NCBI RefSeq assembly: GCF_040081925.1
Contig: NZ_JBEBMF010000003.1
Span: 682,001 to 746,000 of the forward strand
DNA length: 64,000 nucleotides
Direction: 5' to 3'
Source of the DNA: Mesorhizobium_K quangtriensis
GTDB lineage: Bacteria > Pseudomonadota > Alphaproteobacteria > Rhizobiales > Rhizobiaceae
Position numbers and translations under genes: made by a program. Of the stretch, positions 8,799 to 17,212 are shown piece after piece (within the stretch, counting starts at the first letter, position 1; every line of letters begins with the position of its first letter). The notes beneath the pieces were generated by a model. That model saw nothing but the letters and a program-made list of their open reading frames with translations. It was not told the origin of the DNA and did no database searches.

Positions 8799-10426
8799 TC
8801 CGTTGCACCGATCTTGGCGGCCCAAGGAGCATGAAGCTGCATGTAGGACGCCGGCGTTCCGGTCGCGCGCGCATTCAGGAAGACGGTGTTGTACGGCGCG
8901 TAGAGGGGGATCCAAAGCGTTTCACCGACCACTATCTTCTGCGCCGCGATGACTGACTTGGCGCGCTCGGCAAGGTCGGACTGGCTGCCCGCAGCTTCGA
9001 TGAGAGCGTCGTATTCCGGGTTCGAGAAGCCGAAGAAGTTGTAGAAGTTGCCGGTCGCGAAATAGCGGTACATCTGCAGGGGGTCTGCGAAGTCGGTGCC
9101 CCAGCCAGTCAGGAACAGGTCCACACCCTTGCGGGCCGCTGCATCGGTATAGACCGCATAATACTGATCGGCAGGGACGAGCTTCAGCTCCACGTTCAGG
9201 CCGATCTTCGCCGCCGCTGACTGGATTTCTGCGGCGATCAGAGACGAACGCGCATCCGCATTCGTGGTCGCAAAGACAATGGGCTTCGTTGGCATGGTCG
9301 TGGTAGCCAACAAGGCCTTGGCGCCCTCGACATCCAGCGTCGCGGTCTCGATGGCGTCCCATGCGGCCTGGAAGGCCTCCTTCTCGTAACCCCAGGATCC
9401 GGGAACGGCCGGCGCGCGCTGTTCTAGGCCGGCGCCCTTGATGGCGACGTCGATGATCGCCTGGCGATCGATTACCATCGAGAGGGCTTTGCGCACGATC
9501 GGATCGGCGAGGGGGCCGGTCGGGTCCATCACGATGGCGTTGTAGCCCTGCGTGCTCTTGCCGAAATAAACATTGCCGACGCCGCTGGAATTCAGCCGTT
9601 CGATTGCTGCCGGATCGACGCTCCAGGTTCCGTCGATAGAACCGGCAAGCAGCCCGCTGACCACGGCCGATGGGTCACGGACGATGACGAATTCGACCGT
9701 CTTTGTCTTGGCGCGGTGCGCAGCGTCAAAGTAGTCGTCGTCGCGCTCGAGGGTGATCGACTGGCCAGACTGCCAGCTCCCAAGTTTGTAGGGGCCGACG
9801 CAGTTCACACCACCTTGCGGCGTGCCATATTCCGAGCCGAGCTTCTGTACGGTCGCCGCGCTGTCGATGCCGCCCGCCGGGCTGGACATGTATGCATTGA
9901 AAAGTTCGTCGGGTGCGCTCATGCGAACCGTCACTTCGAGCGGAGCCGTGGCCTCGATCGATGCCACCTTCTCATACGCACCCGTCCAGAATGAACCGCC
10001 GGCCGGGTCCATGTTGCGCTTCAGGCTGAAGACGACGTCGGCGGCGGTCAAAGGGGTTCCGTCGTGGAACTTCACGCCGTCGCGGAGCTTGTAGATCCAT
10101 GTCTTGTTGTCGGGATGCGCAACGCTCTCGGCAAGTGCAGGCTCCAGCGACAGGTCAGGCGCCAACCGCAAAAGGCCCTCGCACATATTGGCGAGGATGG
10201 AGCCGGTTACGAGATCGGCGTTCCTGGTCCAGTCTAGTGAGGCGGGCTCGCTCGAAACGGCCCAGACGATCTTGTCCAGTTCGCCTTTCGGCGCAGGCGT
10301 GAGTTCGACGAGCTCCGGTACGGCGCCCTCCGACTGGGCCTGACCCACGGCTGTAAAGACGCTTGATGCGGCAAGCGCACCGGCTGCTAAAAGTACATTA
10401 CGGGATATCCCGGCTGCGCGACCCAT
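8795..10426 (-). CDS. ABC transporter substrate-binding protein, family 5 (peptide/opine/nickel type)
   Basis: A 543-residue periplasmic binding protein. It has a signal peptide to about residue 30 (ending near AVGQAQS) and then SBP family-5 landmarks: EPASLDWTRN, LAESVAHPDNKTWIYKLRDGVKFHDGTPLTAADVVFSLKR (residues about 95-135), and the C-terminal FLTGWGTDFADPLQMYRYF. This family binds di/oligopeptides and related amides. An AAAGGGGA Shine-Dalgarno precedes the ATG. No ABC permease or ATPase gene is adjacent, so it must share a transporter encoded elsewhere. It is divergent from the amidohydrolase operon and shares its control region, so it probably binds that pathway's substrate. Confidence 0.9.
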   Translation of the reverse strand: MGRAAGISRNVLLAAGALAASSVFTAVGQAQSEGAVPELVELTPAPKGELDKIVWAVSSEPASLDWTRNADLVTGSILANMCEGLLRLAPDLSLEPALAESVAHPDNKTWIYKLRDGVKFHDGTPLTAADVVFSLKRNMDPAGGSFWTGAYEKVASIEATAPLEVTVRMSAPDELFNAYMSSPAGGIDSAATVQKLGSEYGTPQGGVNCVGPYKLGSWQSGQSITLERDDDYFDAAHRAKTKTVEFVIVRDPSAVVSGLLAGSIDGTWSVDPAAIERLNSSGVGNVYFGKSTQGYNAIVMDPTGPLADPIVRKALSMVIDRQAIIDVAIKGAGLEQRAPAVPGSWGYEKEAFQAAWDAIETATLDVEGAKALLATTTMPTKPIVFATTNADARSSLIAAEIQSAAAKIGLNVELKLVPADQYYAVYTDAAARKGVDLFLTGWGTDFADPLQMYRYFATGNFYNFFGFSNPEYDALIEAAGSQSDLAERAKSVIAAQKIVVGETLWIPLYAPYNTVFLNARATGTPASYMQLHAPWAAKIGATE

Positions 10427-10516
10427 TGCTGTCCCCTTTATTGTTTTAGTGACCGTGCCCGAGTTGCGCGGATTCGTCTTGGGAAGCGCATCCTGCGGCT
10501 GCCTGCGGGCAGATCA

Positions 10517-10544
10517 ATAATGCCTCGACCATTCGACCTGTCAA
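10517..10544 (-). promoter_or_regulatory. Sigma-70-like promoter for the binding-protein/flippase genes
   Basis: Reading the minus strand, a perfect TTGACA (10544-10539) is followed after 16 bases by CATTAT (10522-10517), four of six matches to the -10 consensus. Transcription would start near 10510, leaving a leader of roughly 85 bases before the ATG at 10426. Confidence 0.55.
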
Positions 10545-10549
10545 CAAAG

Positions 10550-10584
10550 AAGAACGTTCTTTTTAAAAAATGTATCGTTCCATT
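10550..10584. promoter_or_regulatory. Two candidate LacI-type operators in the divergent promoter
   Basis: AAGAACGTTCTT at 10550-10561 is a perfect 12-bp palindrome centred on CG, the classic LacI-family half-site arrangement. At 10569-10584 lies an imperfect palindrome with AATGTAT and TTCCATT flanking another central CG (5 of 7 positions symmetric). The centres are 21 bp apart, two helical turns. The first site abuts the minus-strand -35 box. The second covers the region where a plus-strand -35 would lie, upstream of a TTTAAT -10 candidate at 10591-10596. The natural ligand-responsive candidate is the LacI regulator at 17213. No binding has been shown. Confidence 0.5.
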
Positions 10585-10698
10585 TTTCTATTTAATCGGC
10601 TATCACGAGGCTCGACGGAAGTCCTGCGAGGAGGAGCGCGGGGCTTGTGCGGGCATCCTACGCTCCCCGCATCGGCGGGTTTTGGTCAGGGAGAGACA

Positions 10699-11391
10699 AT
10701 GCACGAACCATGGGTGCTTCTTACCGGTAACGGCGCTTTCGGCGATACGGCCGAGCGGACCGGCCTTCATTATCCGGTGAACCCGAGTTCGTTGCTGGCA
10801 GCGCAGCTGGACGGTGAAGTGATCTCAGGTCGACGCGTGATCGGACGAGGGCTCCAGTGGAATGAGCATCCGACCGAGGCGCTTCTTCCAATCCTCGAAG
10901 CCACGCGCGAAGCGCCGCCCGAAATCGTGATTTCGACGGGTGTCTTCTCCGGCCGTTCAACTGTGACCGTCGAAAGGATCGCCGCGAACGTGCGGGATTT
11001 CCAGTTCGCCGACGGGGGCGGTCGGCGGCCGGCGGGAGAGCCGGTCATAAAGGGCGGCCCGAGCGCCTATTTCGCCACGCTTCCGATCAAGGCGATGACC
11101 CATGCGATGCGCGAGCAGGGTATTCCGGCGCTGGTGTCGAACTCGGCGTCGACGCATGGCTGCAATTCCGTGATGTACACGGTGCTGCATTATATCGCCG
11201 AGCGCGGCCTGCCGATGCGGGCGGGTTTCATCCATCTGCCCGACACGCCCGAGCATATCGCAAGGACTGGCAGCAACGGTCCAAGCATGGATCTTCGGTT
11301 GCAGGCCGAGGCGCTGCGGGTCGCGATCGAGGCCGCCGTGAGGTACGGCGACGGCGATCTCAACGAGCCTGCCAACGAATGGGAATGGTAA
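10699..11391 (+). CDS. pcp: Pyroglutamyl-peptidase I-like cysteine peptidase (C15)
   Basis: A 230-residue protein of peptidase family C15, which removes N-terminal 5-oxoproline (a gamma-lactam) from peptides or hydrolyses similar amides. The catalytic triad is visible: Glu92 in the VTVERIA segment, Cys155 in STHGCNSVMY (family pattern SNSAGxYxCN), and His179 in AGFIHLP. The length matches the family (about 210-225). The ATG at 10699 follows AGGGAGAG. It is the first gene of the amidohydrolase operon, with the next start only 7 bases after its stop. The context of cyclic amidohydrolases suggests a specialised lactam or pyroglutamyl substrate rather than general peptide trimming. Confidence 0.88.
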   Translation: MHEPWVLLTGNGAFGDTAERTGLHYPVNPSSLLAAQLDGEVISGRRVIGRGLQWNEHPTEALLPILEATREAPPEIVISTGVFSGRSTVTVERIAANVRDFQFADGGGRRPAGEPVIKGGPSAYFATLPIKAMTHAMREQGIPALVSNSASTHGCNSVMYTVLHYIAERGLPMRAGFIHLPDTPEHIARTGSNGPSMDLRLQAEALRVAIEAAVRYGDGDLNEPANEWEW

Positions 11392-11398
11392 TCGTAAC

Positions 11399-12709
11399 AT
11401 GACCCCGCTTCTGATCAGAGACGCCTCGATCCACGGCCTTGCCGGTCGCCATGACGTTCTTGTGGAGGACGGCAAGGTCACGCGCATCGACGCAGTGAAG
11501 CCCGGCGCGCAGCACCCATCCATGATGGGGTCAAACGGGCCTACATCCACCGTCATCGAGGCCGAGGGCGGCCTGCTCGCCCGCGCCTTTGTCGAGCCTC
11601 ACCTTCATCCCGACAAGTCCTTCAGCCTCTCGGACCTGCCGGCGTCCGAAACAGCCGGGCTCGATCATTTCGCGCGCTCTTCGCGGATCAAGGCGTCGTT
11701 TACGGCGGAGCAGGTGGCGCGGCGCGCAAGGCGCGCTTTCGACCTTGCCGTCGCGAATGGCGTGACACGCCTGCGCGCCAACATCGACGTGGATTCGATT
11801 GCCGGCCTGCGCGGATTCGAGGGGGTGCTACGGGCGCGCGAGGAGATGGCGGGGATTCTGGACATCGATCTGGTTGCGTTTCCGCAAGAGGGACTGGGTC
11901 GCGATCCTGCAGCCCATGACCTGCTGCGCGAAGCACTGAAATCCGGCGCAAACCACATCGGTGGCTGGCCGAATGTCGAGGATGGCGACCAGGCACAGCG
12001 CGCGCATGTCGCGACCGTCTTCGATCTCGCCGAGGAATTCGACGTGGATATCGATATCCATGCCGACTGCTGGCTCGACGAACGCGAGCGCATGCTGGAA
12101 GTTATCGCCGATGAGACAATTGCGCGCGGGTTCCACGGCAGGGTGATGGCAAGCCATTGCTGCGGCATCGAGTGCTATCGCGACGATGCTCCTTGCGTCG
12201 CGGAAAAGGTCGCGGCGGCCGACGTCCGCGTCGCGGTCATTCCGCTGAACCTGCTGGATGGCGGTCCGCGGGGGATGGCGCGACCACACCTCCTGCGCAA
12301 GGCCGGGGTGGAGGTGATCGTGGGGTCTGACAATCTCAACGACGGCTGGTACTCGCTGGGAACGCTGAATCCGTTGGACCGCATCTACATGGCGGTTGTG
12401 GGCGGCGGCTTCCGGGATGATGAGGTCGATGCGGTCTGGCACATGGTTTCTGGCGGCGCGGCGCATGCGCTCGACAATCGGGATCGCGCCCAAGCCTCGG
12501 CGGAGACCGCGACCGACGTCCATGTCGGCATGGTCGCTGACCTCGTGCTGCTTGGCGCGCGCAGCAGGGTCGAGGCCGTCAGCCAGCCTGGAGGCGGCAT
12601 CACCACGATCAAGCGCGGCCGCGTGGTTGCCCGGCGCAAGATCGAGGAGCGCTTTCCCCTGTCGGGCTTCAGCAAGGCAACCTTCAGGGCTGAAGAGGTT
12701 ACCTCGTGA
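11399..12709 (+). CDS. CodA-like metal-dependent amidohydrolase
   Basis: A 436-residue amidohydrolase of the cytosine deaminase/AtzC-like group. The metal and active-site motifs read in order: His68-x-His70 in EPHLHPDKSF, Gln163 in FPQEG, His221 in IDIHADCW, His253 in SHCCGIE and Asp311 in GSDNLND. These correspond to CodA His61/63, Gln156, His214, His246 and Asp313, although CodA's catalytic Glu217 position is Cys224 here. It should hydrolyse a cyclic C-N bond (deamination or ring opening) in the cytosol. It starts 7 bases after pcp and overlaps the next gene by 4 bases. The altered catalytic position argues against true cytosine deaminase. Confidence 0.82.
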   Translation: MTPLLIRDASIHGLAGRHDVLVEDGKVTRIDAVKPGAQHPSMMGSNGPTSTVIEAEGGLLARAFVEPHLHPDKSFSLSDLPASETAGLDHFARSSRIKASFTAEQVARRARRAFDLAVANGVTRLRANIDVDSIAGLRGFEGVLRAREEMAGILDIDLVAFPQEGLGRDPAAHDLLREALKSGANHIGGWPNVEDGDQAQRAHVATVFDLAEEFDVDIDIHADCWLDERERMLEVIADETIARGFHGRVMASHCCGIECYRDDAPCVAEKVAAADVRVAVIPLNLLDGGPRGMARPHLLRKAGVEVIVGSDNLNDGWYSLGTLNPLDRIYMAVVGGGFRDDEVDAVWHMVSGGAAHALDNRDRAQASAETATDVHVGMVADLVLLGARSRVEAVSQPGGGITTIKRGRVVARRKIEERFPLSGFSKATFRAEEVTS

Positions 12710-14109
12710 CCGCCGTCGATCTGGTTGTCCGGGGCGAACGCGTCCTTCTGGATGGCCAACTCCGTCCTGCCACCGTTCTGGTTGGCGAAGGGCGTATTGT
12801 GGGTATCATGCCGGGCCGCGACGCCGAGGCTCCGTCGTCCGCAGCGCGCGTGATCGATGCCGGGGCGGATGTCGTTGCGCCCGGGTTCATCGACGTGCAC
12901 GTGCATTTCGACAATCCCGCCATAGACCTTGCGGAGGACTTCCATTTCGGTACGGCCAATGCCTCGCTGGGTGGATGCACGTTCGTCATCGAGCATCCCT
13001 TTTCCAACCCGCTGACCACAACGGCCGCCCGCTATGAAGCCAAGCGCAAACGGGCGGCCGAACGCGCCTTCGTCGATTTCGGGCTGTGGGGAGCTCTGAC
13101 CGCACCAAGCCTGAACGAGCTTGGCGGACAGCGCGCGCTGGGCGCGCTGGGGTTCAAAGCCTTCCTGCCCGACAACAGCATGAATTTTCCTCCGGCGACC
13201 GACGACGATTTGCGCAAGGGTCTGGCCTTCGTTGCGCGTGAGGGCGGGTTCGTGCTTGTCCATGCGGAAGACCGCGACGCGCTGAGAACCACGATCTCGC
13301 GGGAAAGACAGGCAGGTCGAACCGGTTATGGAGCTGTCCTGGCGTCTCGCGCGCCGGAAATCGAAGTGCAGGCGGTGCGCCACGTGCTGGAGATTGCAGA
13401 AGAGACCGGCGGAGCGGTTCACCTAGTGCATCTTTCCGTTCCGGAATCCGTGGATCTCGTCGATGCCGCGCGGGCGCGCGGCGTGCAGGCAAGTTGCGAG
13501 GCAATGACGCACCATCTCTTGTTGGATTCCGATGCGCTCCCGGAATTGGGCTGGCGGGCGCTCTGCGCGCCGCCGCTGCGCTCCCGCGCCGCTGTCGAAG
13601 GACTGTGGCAGCGTTTGCGGGATGGGCTTATCGACGTCATCGCGTCGGACCATTGCCCTTACCGGGTGGTGGACAAGGTTCGCGCGGATATCAATGCGCT
13701 TGACGGACCGTTCGGCATCCAGAGCGTACGCGAGTTCGCACCGCTGTTTCTGGACGAGGCGCTGCGCCGGGGTTGGACGCTGCCAGAGGCGCTCGCGCTC
13801 GTCACCAGCAGGCCAGCCGATTTGTGTGGGGTAGCACCTAGAAAGGGGCGCATCGCGGTTGGGGCAGATGCGGATTTCGCCATCCTCCAGACCGGCGGGA
13901 ACTATCAGGTTGATGCGCAGCAACAGTTCGGTCCCGACAAATGGTCGCCATATGACGGGCGTCCACTTGGGGTGCGCATTGATACGACCATCTTGCGTGG
14001 AAAGACCCTCGTCTCTGGTGGCAAGATCGTGGTGGCCGGCGGTGACGGTCGGTTTCTTTCCCTTGCGCCGGCCGCGCCTGTCGTCTCGTTTGAGGGAGTG
14101 GGCGATTGA
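12706..14109 (+). CDS. Dihydroorotase/allantoinase/hydantoinase-like cyclic amidohydrolase
   Basis: A 467-residue amidohydrolase of the cyclic-imide branch, which includes allantoinase and dihydropyrimidinase/hydantoinase. Ligands visible: His65-x-His67 in PGFIDVHVHF, Lys151 in GFKAFLP (the bridging, usually carbamylated lysine), His186 in LVHAED, His239 and/or His242 in HLVHLS, and Asp315 in ASDHCPY. The reaction is expected to be hydrolytic opening of a five- or six-membered cyclic amide. It begins with GTG at 12706, overlapping the upstream stop as GTGA, and ends in a TTGA overlap with the next gene. The exact substrate is unknown. Allantoinase is possible, but the neighbours do not complete that pathway. 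Confidence 0.85.
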   Translation: MTAVDLVVRGERVLLDGQLRPATVLVGEGRIVGIMPGRDAEAPSSAARVIDAGADVVAPGFIDVHVHFDNPAIDLAEDFHFGTANASLGGCTFVIEHPFSNPLTTTAARYEAKRKRAAERAFVDFGLWGALTAPSLNELGGQRALGALGFKAFLPDNSMNFPPATDDDLRKGLAFVAREGGFVLVHAEDRDALRTTISRERQAGRTGYGAVLASRAPEIEVQAVRHVLEIAEETGGAVHLVHLSVPESVDLVDAARARGVQASCEAMTHHLLLDSDALPELGWRALCAPPLRSRAAVEGLWQRLRDGLIDVIASDHCPYRVVDKVRADINALDGPFGIQSVREFAPLFLDEALRRGWTLPEALALVTSRPADLCGVAPRKGRIAVGADADFAILQTGGNYQVDAQQQFGPDKWSPYDGRPLGVRIDTTILRGKTLVSGGKIVVAGGDGRFLSLAPAAPVVSFEGVGD

Positions 14110-15155
14110 ACGAAGCAGTAACGGAGGCAAATCTTATCGCCGGCGCGCAAGAACTCGTGCACACTTGCCTGGCGATCGGAGCCGCCGACCGGGTTCTTGT
14201 CCTCACCGACTTGGCGACGGAGAAACTTGCCGACTACATCGTACGAGCGGCCTCGGCGATTGCCGGCACGACGAAGGTGTTGGTCGGCGATGTAGATACC
14301 GATTTCGTTGCCGCGTTTGCAACGATCGAAGGCGCGCTTGATGCATTTAGGCCGACCGTCACTGTGTTTGCCGCGCGCGACTCCGGCGATCTTTTGGCGT
14401 GGGAACCCCGTTTCGGGCAGAAGCTGGAGGTGCTCGGCGCACGTCACGCCCAGATGCCAGCGCTGGATTCCATAAGTCTTGGTATCGGCATGGCTGCCGA
14501 CTACCGCGAGGTGGCAACATTCAGCAAGGCGGTGCGGCAACGGCTCGCCGGAACCCGCGAGGTGTCGATTAGTAATGCCTTAGGCACTGACATCCTGTTC
14601 ACACTTGATCCCCAACGGCCATGGATTCCGTTGACCGGGCTCTACCACTCAGCCGGCCAGCGTGGCCGGCTGCCGCAGGGCGAGGTATTCTGTTCGCCGC
14701 TGAGCGCCGATGGCGTGATTGCGGCGTCGGTTCTTGGTTACCCCTTCAACGCGGCAACCGGACTACTAGCGCAGCCGGTGCGCTTCGAAATAGAAAAGGG
14801 ACGGCTGGCCGACCTGTCGCATCCCGACGCCGATCTTGCAGCAAGCCTACGCGACTGGTTCCGGCGCGATGAACATGCGGGCCGGATCGGGGAACTGGCA
14901 GTCGGGACGAACCGTGGGTCGACGGCCCTTTGCGGCAATCTGTTGTTCGACGAAAACGTGCCGGGCTGCCACATCGCACTTGGGCATCCCTTCGGAGATT
15001 GGACCGGTGCGGAATGGCATTCATCAGTGCATGTCGACCTCGTTGTCGACCGCCCCACGATAGTACTCGACGGCCAGATGTTGATCGTGGACGGCGCTTA
15101 TGTCGACGCGCCTTCCCTCTCTGTGCCGATTCAGCGTGACGAGAAGCGTCTATGA
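14106..15155 (+). CDS. M29-family metal aminopeptidase-like protein
   Basis: A 349-residue protein resembling the AmpS/AmpT (M29) aminopeptidases. Probable metal ligands: Glu193 in LPQGEVF, Glu263 in GELAVGTN, His289 in GCHIALG, and His309 and Asp311 in SVHVDLV. The residue seven after His289, Tyr in characterised members, appears to be Phe296 here, so chemistry or substrate may differ. M29 enzymes remove N-terminal residues with a two-metal centre. Translation starts at TTG 14106, overlapping the preceding TGA. The start is supported by reading-frame continuity and tight coupling. It probably hydrolyses an acyclic amide made by the preceding ring-opening enzymes. Confidence 0.75.
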   Translation: MNEAVTEANLIAGAQELVHTCLAIGAADRVLVLTDLATEKLADYIVRAASAIAGTTKVLVGDVDTDFVAAFATIEGALDAFRPTVTVFAARDSGDLLAWEPRFGQKLEVLGARHAQMPALDSISLGIGMAADYREVATFSKAVRQRLAGTREVSISNALGTDILFTLDPQRPWIPLTGLYHSAGQRGRLPQGEVFCSPLSADGVIAASVLGYPFNAATGLLAQPVRFEIEKGRLADLSHPDADLAASLRDWFRRDEHAGRIGELAVGTNRGSTALCGNLLFDENVPGCHIALGHPFGDWTGAEWHSSVHVDLVVDRPTIVLDGQMLIVDGAYVDAPSLSVPIQRDEKRL

Positions 15156-15910
15156 CCTATCGCAATGACCATTTGAGCAGCAGCCGAGGCCGCGTCGGCA
15201 ACCGCTACTACCTGATGACGCCGGATACGCTGGTGCCGAACAGCCTGCCCGGTTTGCCACCATACTCCGCTGTAGTGCTCGCCGCTCCGCAGGGCACGCC
15301 TGCGCGGTTCGGCGAATATCTCGTGACACTGACCAAGGGGGACGGAAGCTCGCTTCCACTGGGCGTGGGGTTCGAGAACTTCATCGCCGTCCTGTATGGC
15401 GAGATATTTGTGACGTCTTCGAAGGGCGATATGTCCTGGACGCTCGGCGGCGGCGACTATCTCTTCCTGCCCGAAGGCAACTCCTTCTTGATCAAGGCAA
15501 GCCGGGCTGCGCGGCTCCTTTGGGTCAAAAAGCGATATTCCGCCGTGGACGGCATCGACGCGCCGCCGGTCGTCGAGGGCCGGATCGCAGCAGTCGTCGG
15601 GACCGAAGACGACGGCATCGATGGGAGTTGGGGCCAATTGCTGCCCGACGACATCCGTTTCGACTTCGCCATGAACATCATGCGCTTCAAGGGCGGGGCG
15701 AGGTTCCGGATGGCCGAAATCCATCATCAGGAGCATGGCCTCTATATGCTCGAAGGTGGCGGCATCTATCACCTGGACGGCGACCACGTCGACGTTCAGG
15801 CCAACGATTTCATCTACATGGCGCCATATTGCACGCAGGCCTTCACGGCCACCGGGCAGGGACCGTCGAGCTATCTTCTTTACAAGGATGTCAACCGTGA
15901 CGGATTTTGA
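15152..15910 (+). CDS. (S)-ureidoglycine aminohydrolase-like bicupin
   Basis: A 252-residue double-cupin protein similar to AllE/UGlyAH, which releases ammonia from ureidoglycine to give ureidoglycolate. The C-terminal cupin has the manganese site: Glu189, His191 and His195 in EIHHQEHGLYMLEG, and Gln229 in APYCTQAF. The N-terminal cupin (about residues 35-125) contains NFIAVLYGEI and GDYLFLPEG. The length and the EHGLYMLEG motif match the family. ATG 15152 overlaps the M29 stop as ATGA. In allantoin degradation this step follows allantoate amidohydrolase, which is absent here, so it may act on a different ureido or aminal compound. Confidence 0.82.
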   Translation: MTYRNDHLSSSRGRVGNRYYLMTPDTLVPNSLPGLPPYSAVVLAAPQGTPARFGEYLVTLTKGDGSSLPLGVGFENFIAVLYGEIFVTSSKGDMSWTLGGGDYLFLPEGNSFLIKASRAARLLWVKKRYSAVDGIDAPPVVEGRIAAVVGTEDDGIDGSWGQLLPDDIRFDFAMNIMRFKGGARFRMAEIHHQEHGLYMLEGGGIYHLDGDHVDVQANDFIYMAPYCTQAFTATGQGPSSYLLYKDVNRDGF

Positions 15911-17171
15911 GAAAGGCGATGCGAACGCGCTGGCGGACATTGTCGTGTCGGGCGCCTGCATCGACGGCAGCGCCGGCGAAATCGTCGATATCATTGTGGC
16001 CAAGGGCGTCATAACGGCGATCGGTCCGGGCGCGGCGGCCAATGTGACGGCGACATCGCGCTTCGACGCGCAGGGTGGCCTTGTCCTGTCGCCCTTCGCG
16101 GAACCGCATACCCATCCCGACAAGGTCTACAGCCATGAGAACATCGCAAGGCTCGGCCTGCCGTCCGACGGTCCGCGCCCGGTGCTGATGCAGCGCCAGC
16201 GCGACCTGAAGGCGAGATTCACGCATGCCGACGTGATGGACCGCGCGTCGCGCTTCATGCATGCGCTGGCTATCGAGGGTGTCGGCCTCGTGGCAGGCCA
16301 GGCCGACATCGACTCCGTCACCAGTCTGATCTCGGTGGAAGGCGTGCTGGCAGCGCGCGAAGCATGCGAGGAGATCATTGAGTTGGTCGTTACGGCTTTT
16401 CCACAGGAAGGGCTTATCGGCGATCCGCAAGCCTATGACCTTGTGGCTGCCGCGCTCTCAATGGGGGCAGACCGCGTCGGCGGATGGCCGAACAACGAGC
16501 CCGACGAGGATGCTCGGCTGGCGCATCTTCGTCAGGTATTCGAGCTTGCCGAAAAATTCGGTGTCGGGATCGATATCAACATCGACTATTTCACGGACCC
16601 TTCGGAAAGGCTGCTGGAGCCGCTGGCCGAGATGACAGTCGCGCACGGCATGCAGGGGCTGGTGAACGCCAACCATGTCGGCGCGCTCGAGACCTATTCC
16701 AACGAGGATGCCGCTCGCGTCATCGAGAAGGTGGCGGCTGCCGGCATCTCGGTTACAGTCTGCCCGACCAACCTTCAGGGATCCTATCCGTGGCGCGGCG
16801 TGTCGCGGCCCAACCAACTGCTCGACGCCGGGATCAACGTTGCAATCGGCACCGGCAACCATCAGGACAACTGGGACCTGCTCAGCGTGCTAGACCCGCT
16901 TGAGCGGGCGCGATTCGGCTGGCATGCTCTGCCGTTGGCCGGACGCGAGGGAGAAGGCATTGACGAAGCCTGGCGCATGGTCACGACTTCGGCGCGTGCT
17001 GCAATCGGCCGACCTGCGATGCAACTTGCACCCGGCGCGGAGGCATCCTTCGTGGTCCTTTCAGCCGCCGAGAGGCTGCATGCGTTGCGCAACGAGCCTG
17101 CTTCACGGCTCACAGTCCGTCATGGGAAGGTGGTGGCATCGCGCAGTGTTGTGATCGAGAGGCATTACTGA
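15897..17171 (+). CDS. CodA-like amidohydrolase paralogue lacking two metal ligands
   Basis: A 424-residue protein paralogous to the gene at 11399 (shared HPDK, FPQEG, NPLDR/DPLER and spacing). His71-x-His73, Gln170 and His260 are kept. The CodA His214-equivalent is Asn228 (IDINIDYF), and the catalytic/metal Asp313-equivalent is Gly320 (GTGNHQDN). Loss of both suggests a changed metal site, a non-hydrolytic role or a structural partner of the first paralogue. GTG 15897 is chosen because AAGGA lies eight bases upstream. It overlaps the bicupin gene by 14 bases; ATG 15888 lacks room for a ribosome site. The frame is intact, so this is not an obvious pseudogene. Confidence 0.8.
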   Translation: MTDFEKGDANALADIVVSGACIDGSAGEIVDIIVAKGVITAIGPGAAANVTATSRFDAQGGLVLSPFAEPHTHPDKVYSHENIARLGLPSDGPRPVLMQRQRDLKARFTHADVMDRASRFMHALAIEGVGLVAGQADIDSVTSLISVEGVLAAREACEEIIELVVTAFPQEGLIGDPQAYDLVAAALSMGADRVGGWPNNEPDEDARLAHLRQVFELAEKFGVGIDINIDYFTDPSERLLEPLAEMTVAHGMQGLVNANHVGALETYSNEDAARVIEKVAAAGISVTVCPTNLQGSYPWRGVSRPNQLLDAGINVAIGTGNHQDNWDLLSVLDPLERARFGWHALPLAGREGEGIDEAWRMVTTSARAAIGRPAMQLAPGAEASFVVLSAAERLHALRNEPASRLTVRHGKVVASRSVVIERHY

Positions 17172-17212
17172 CAGGCTCCCACGGGAGTCGGTTTCCGGGA
17201 GGAACGGGATTG

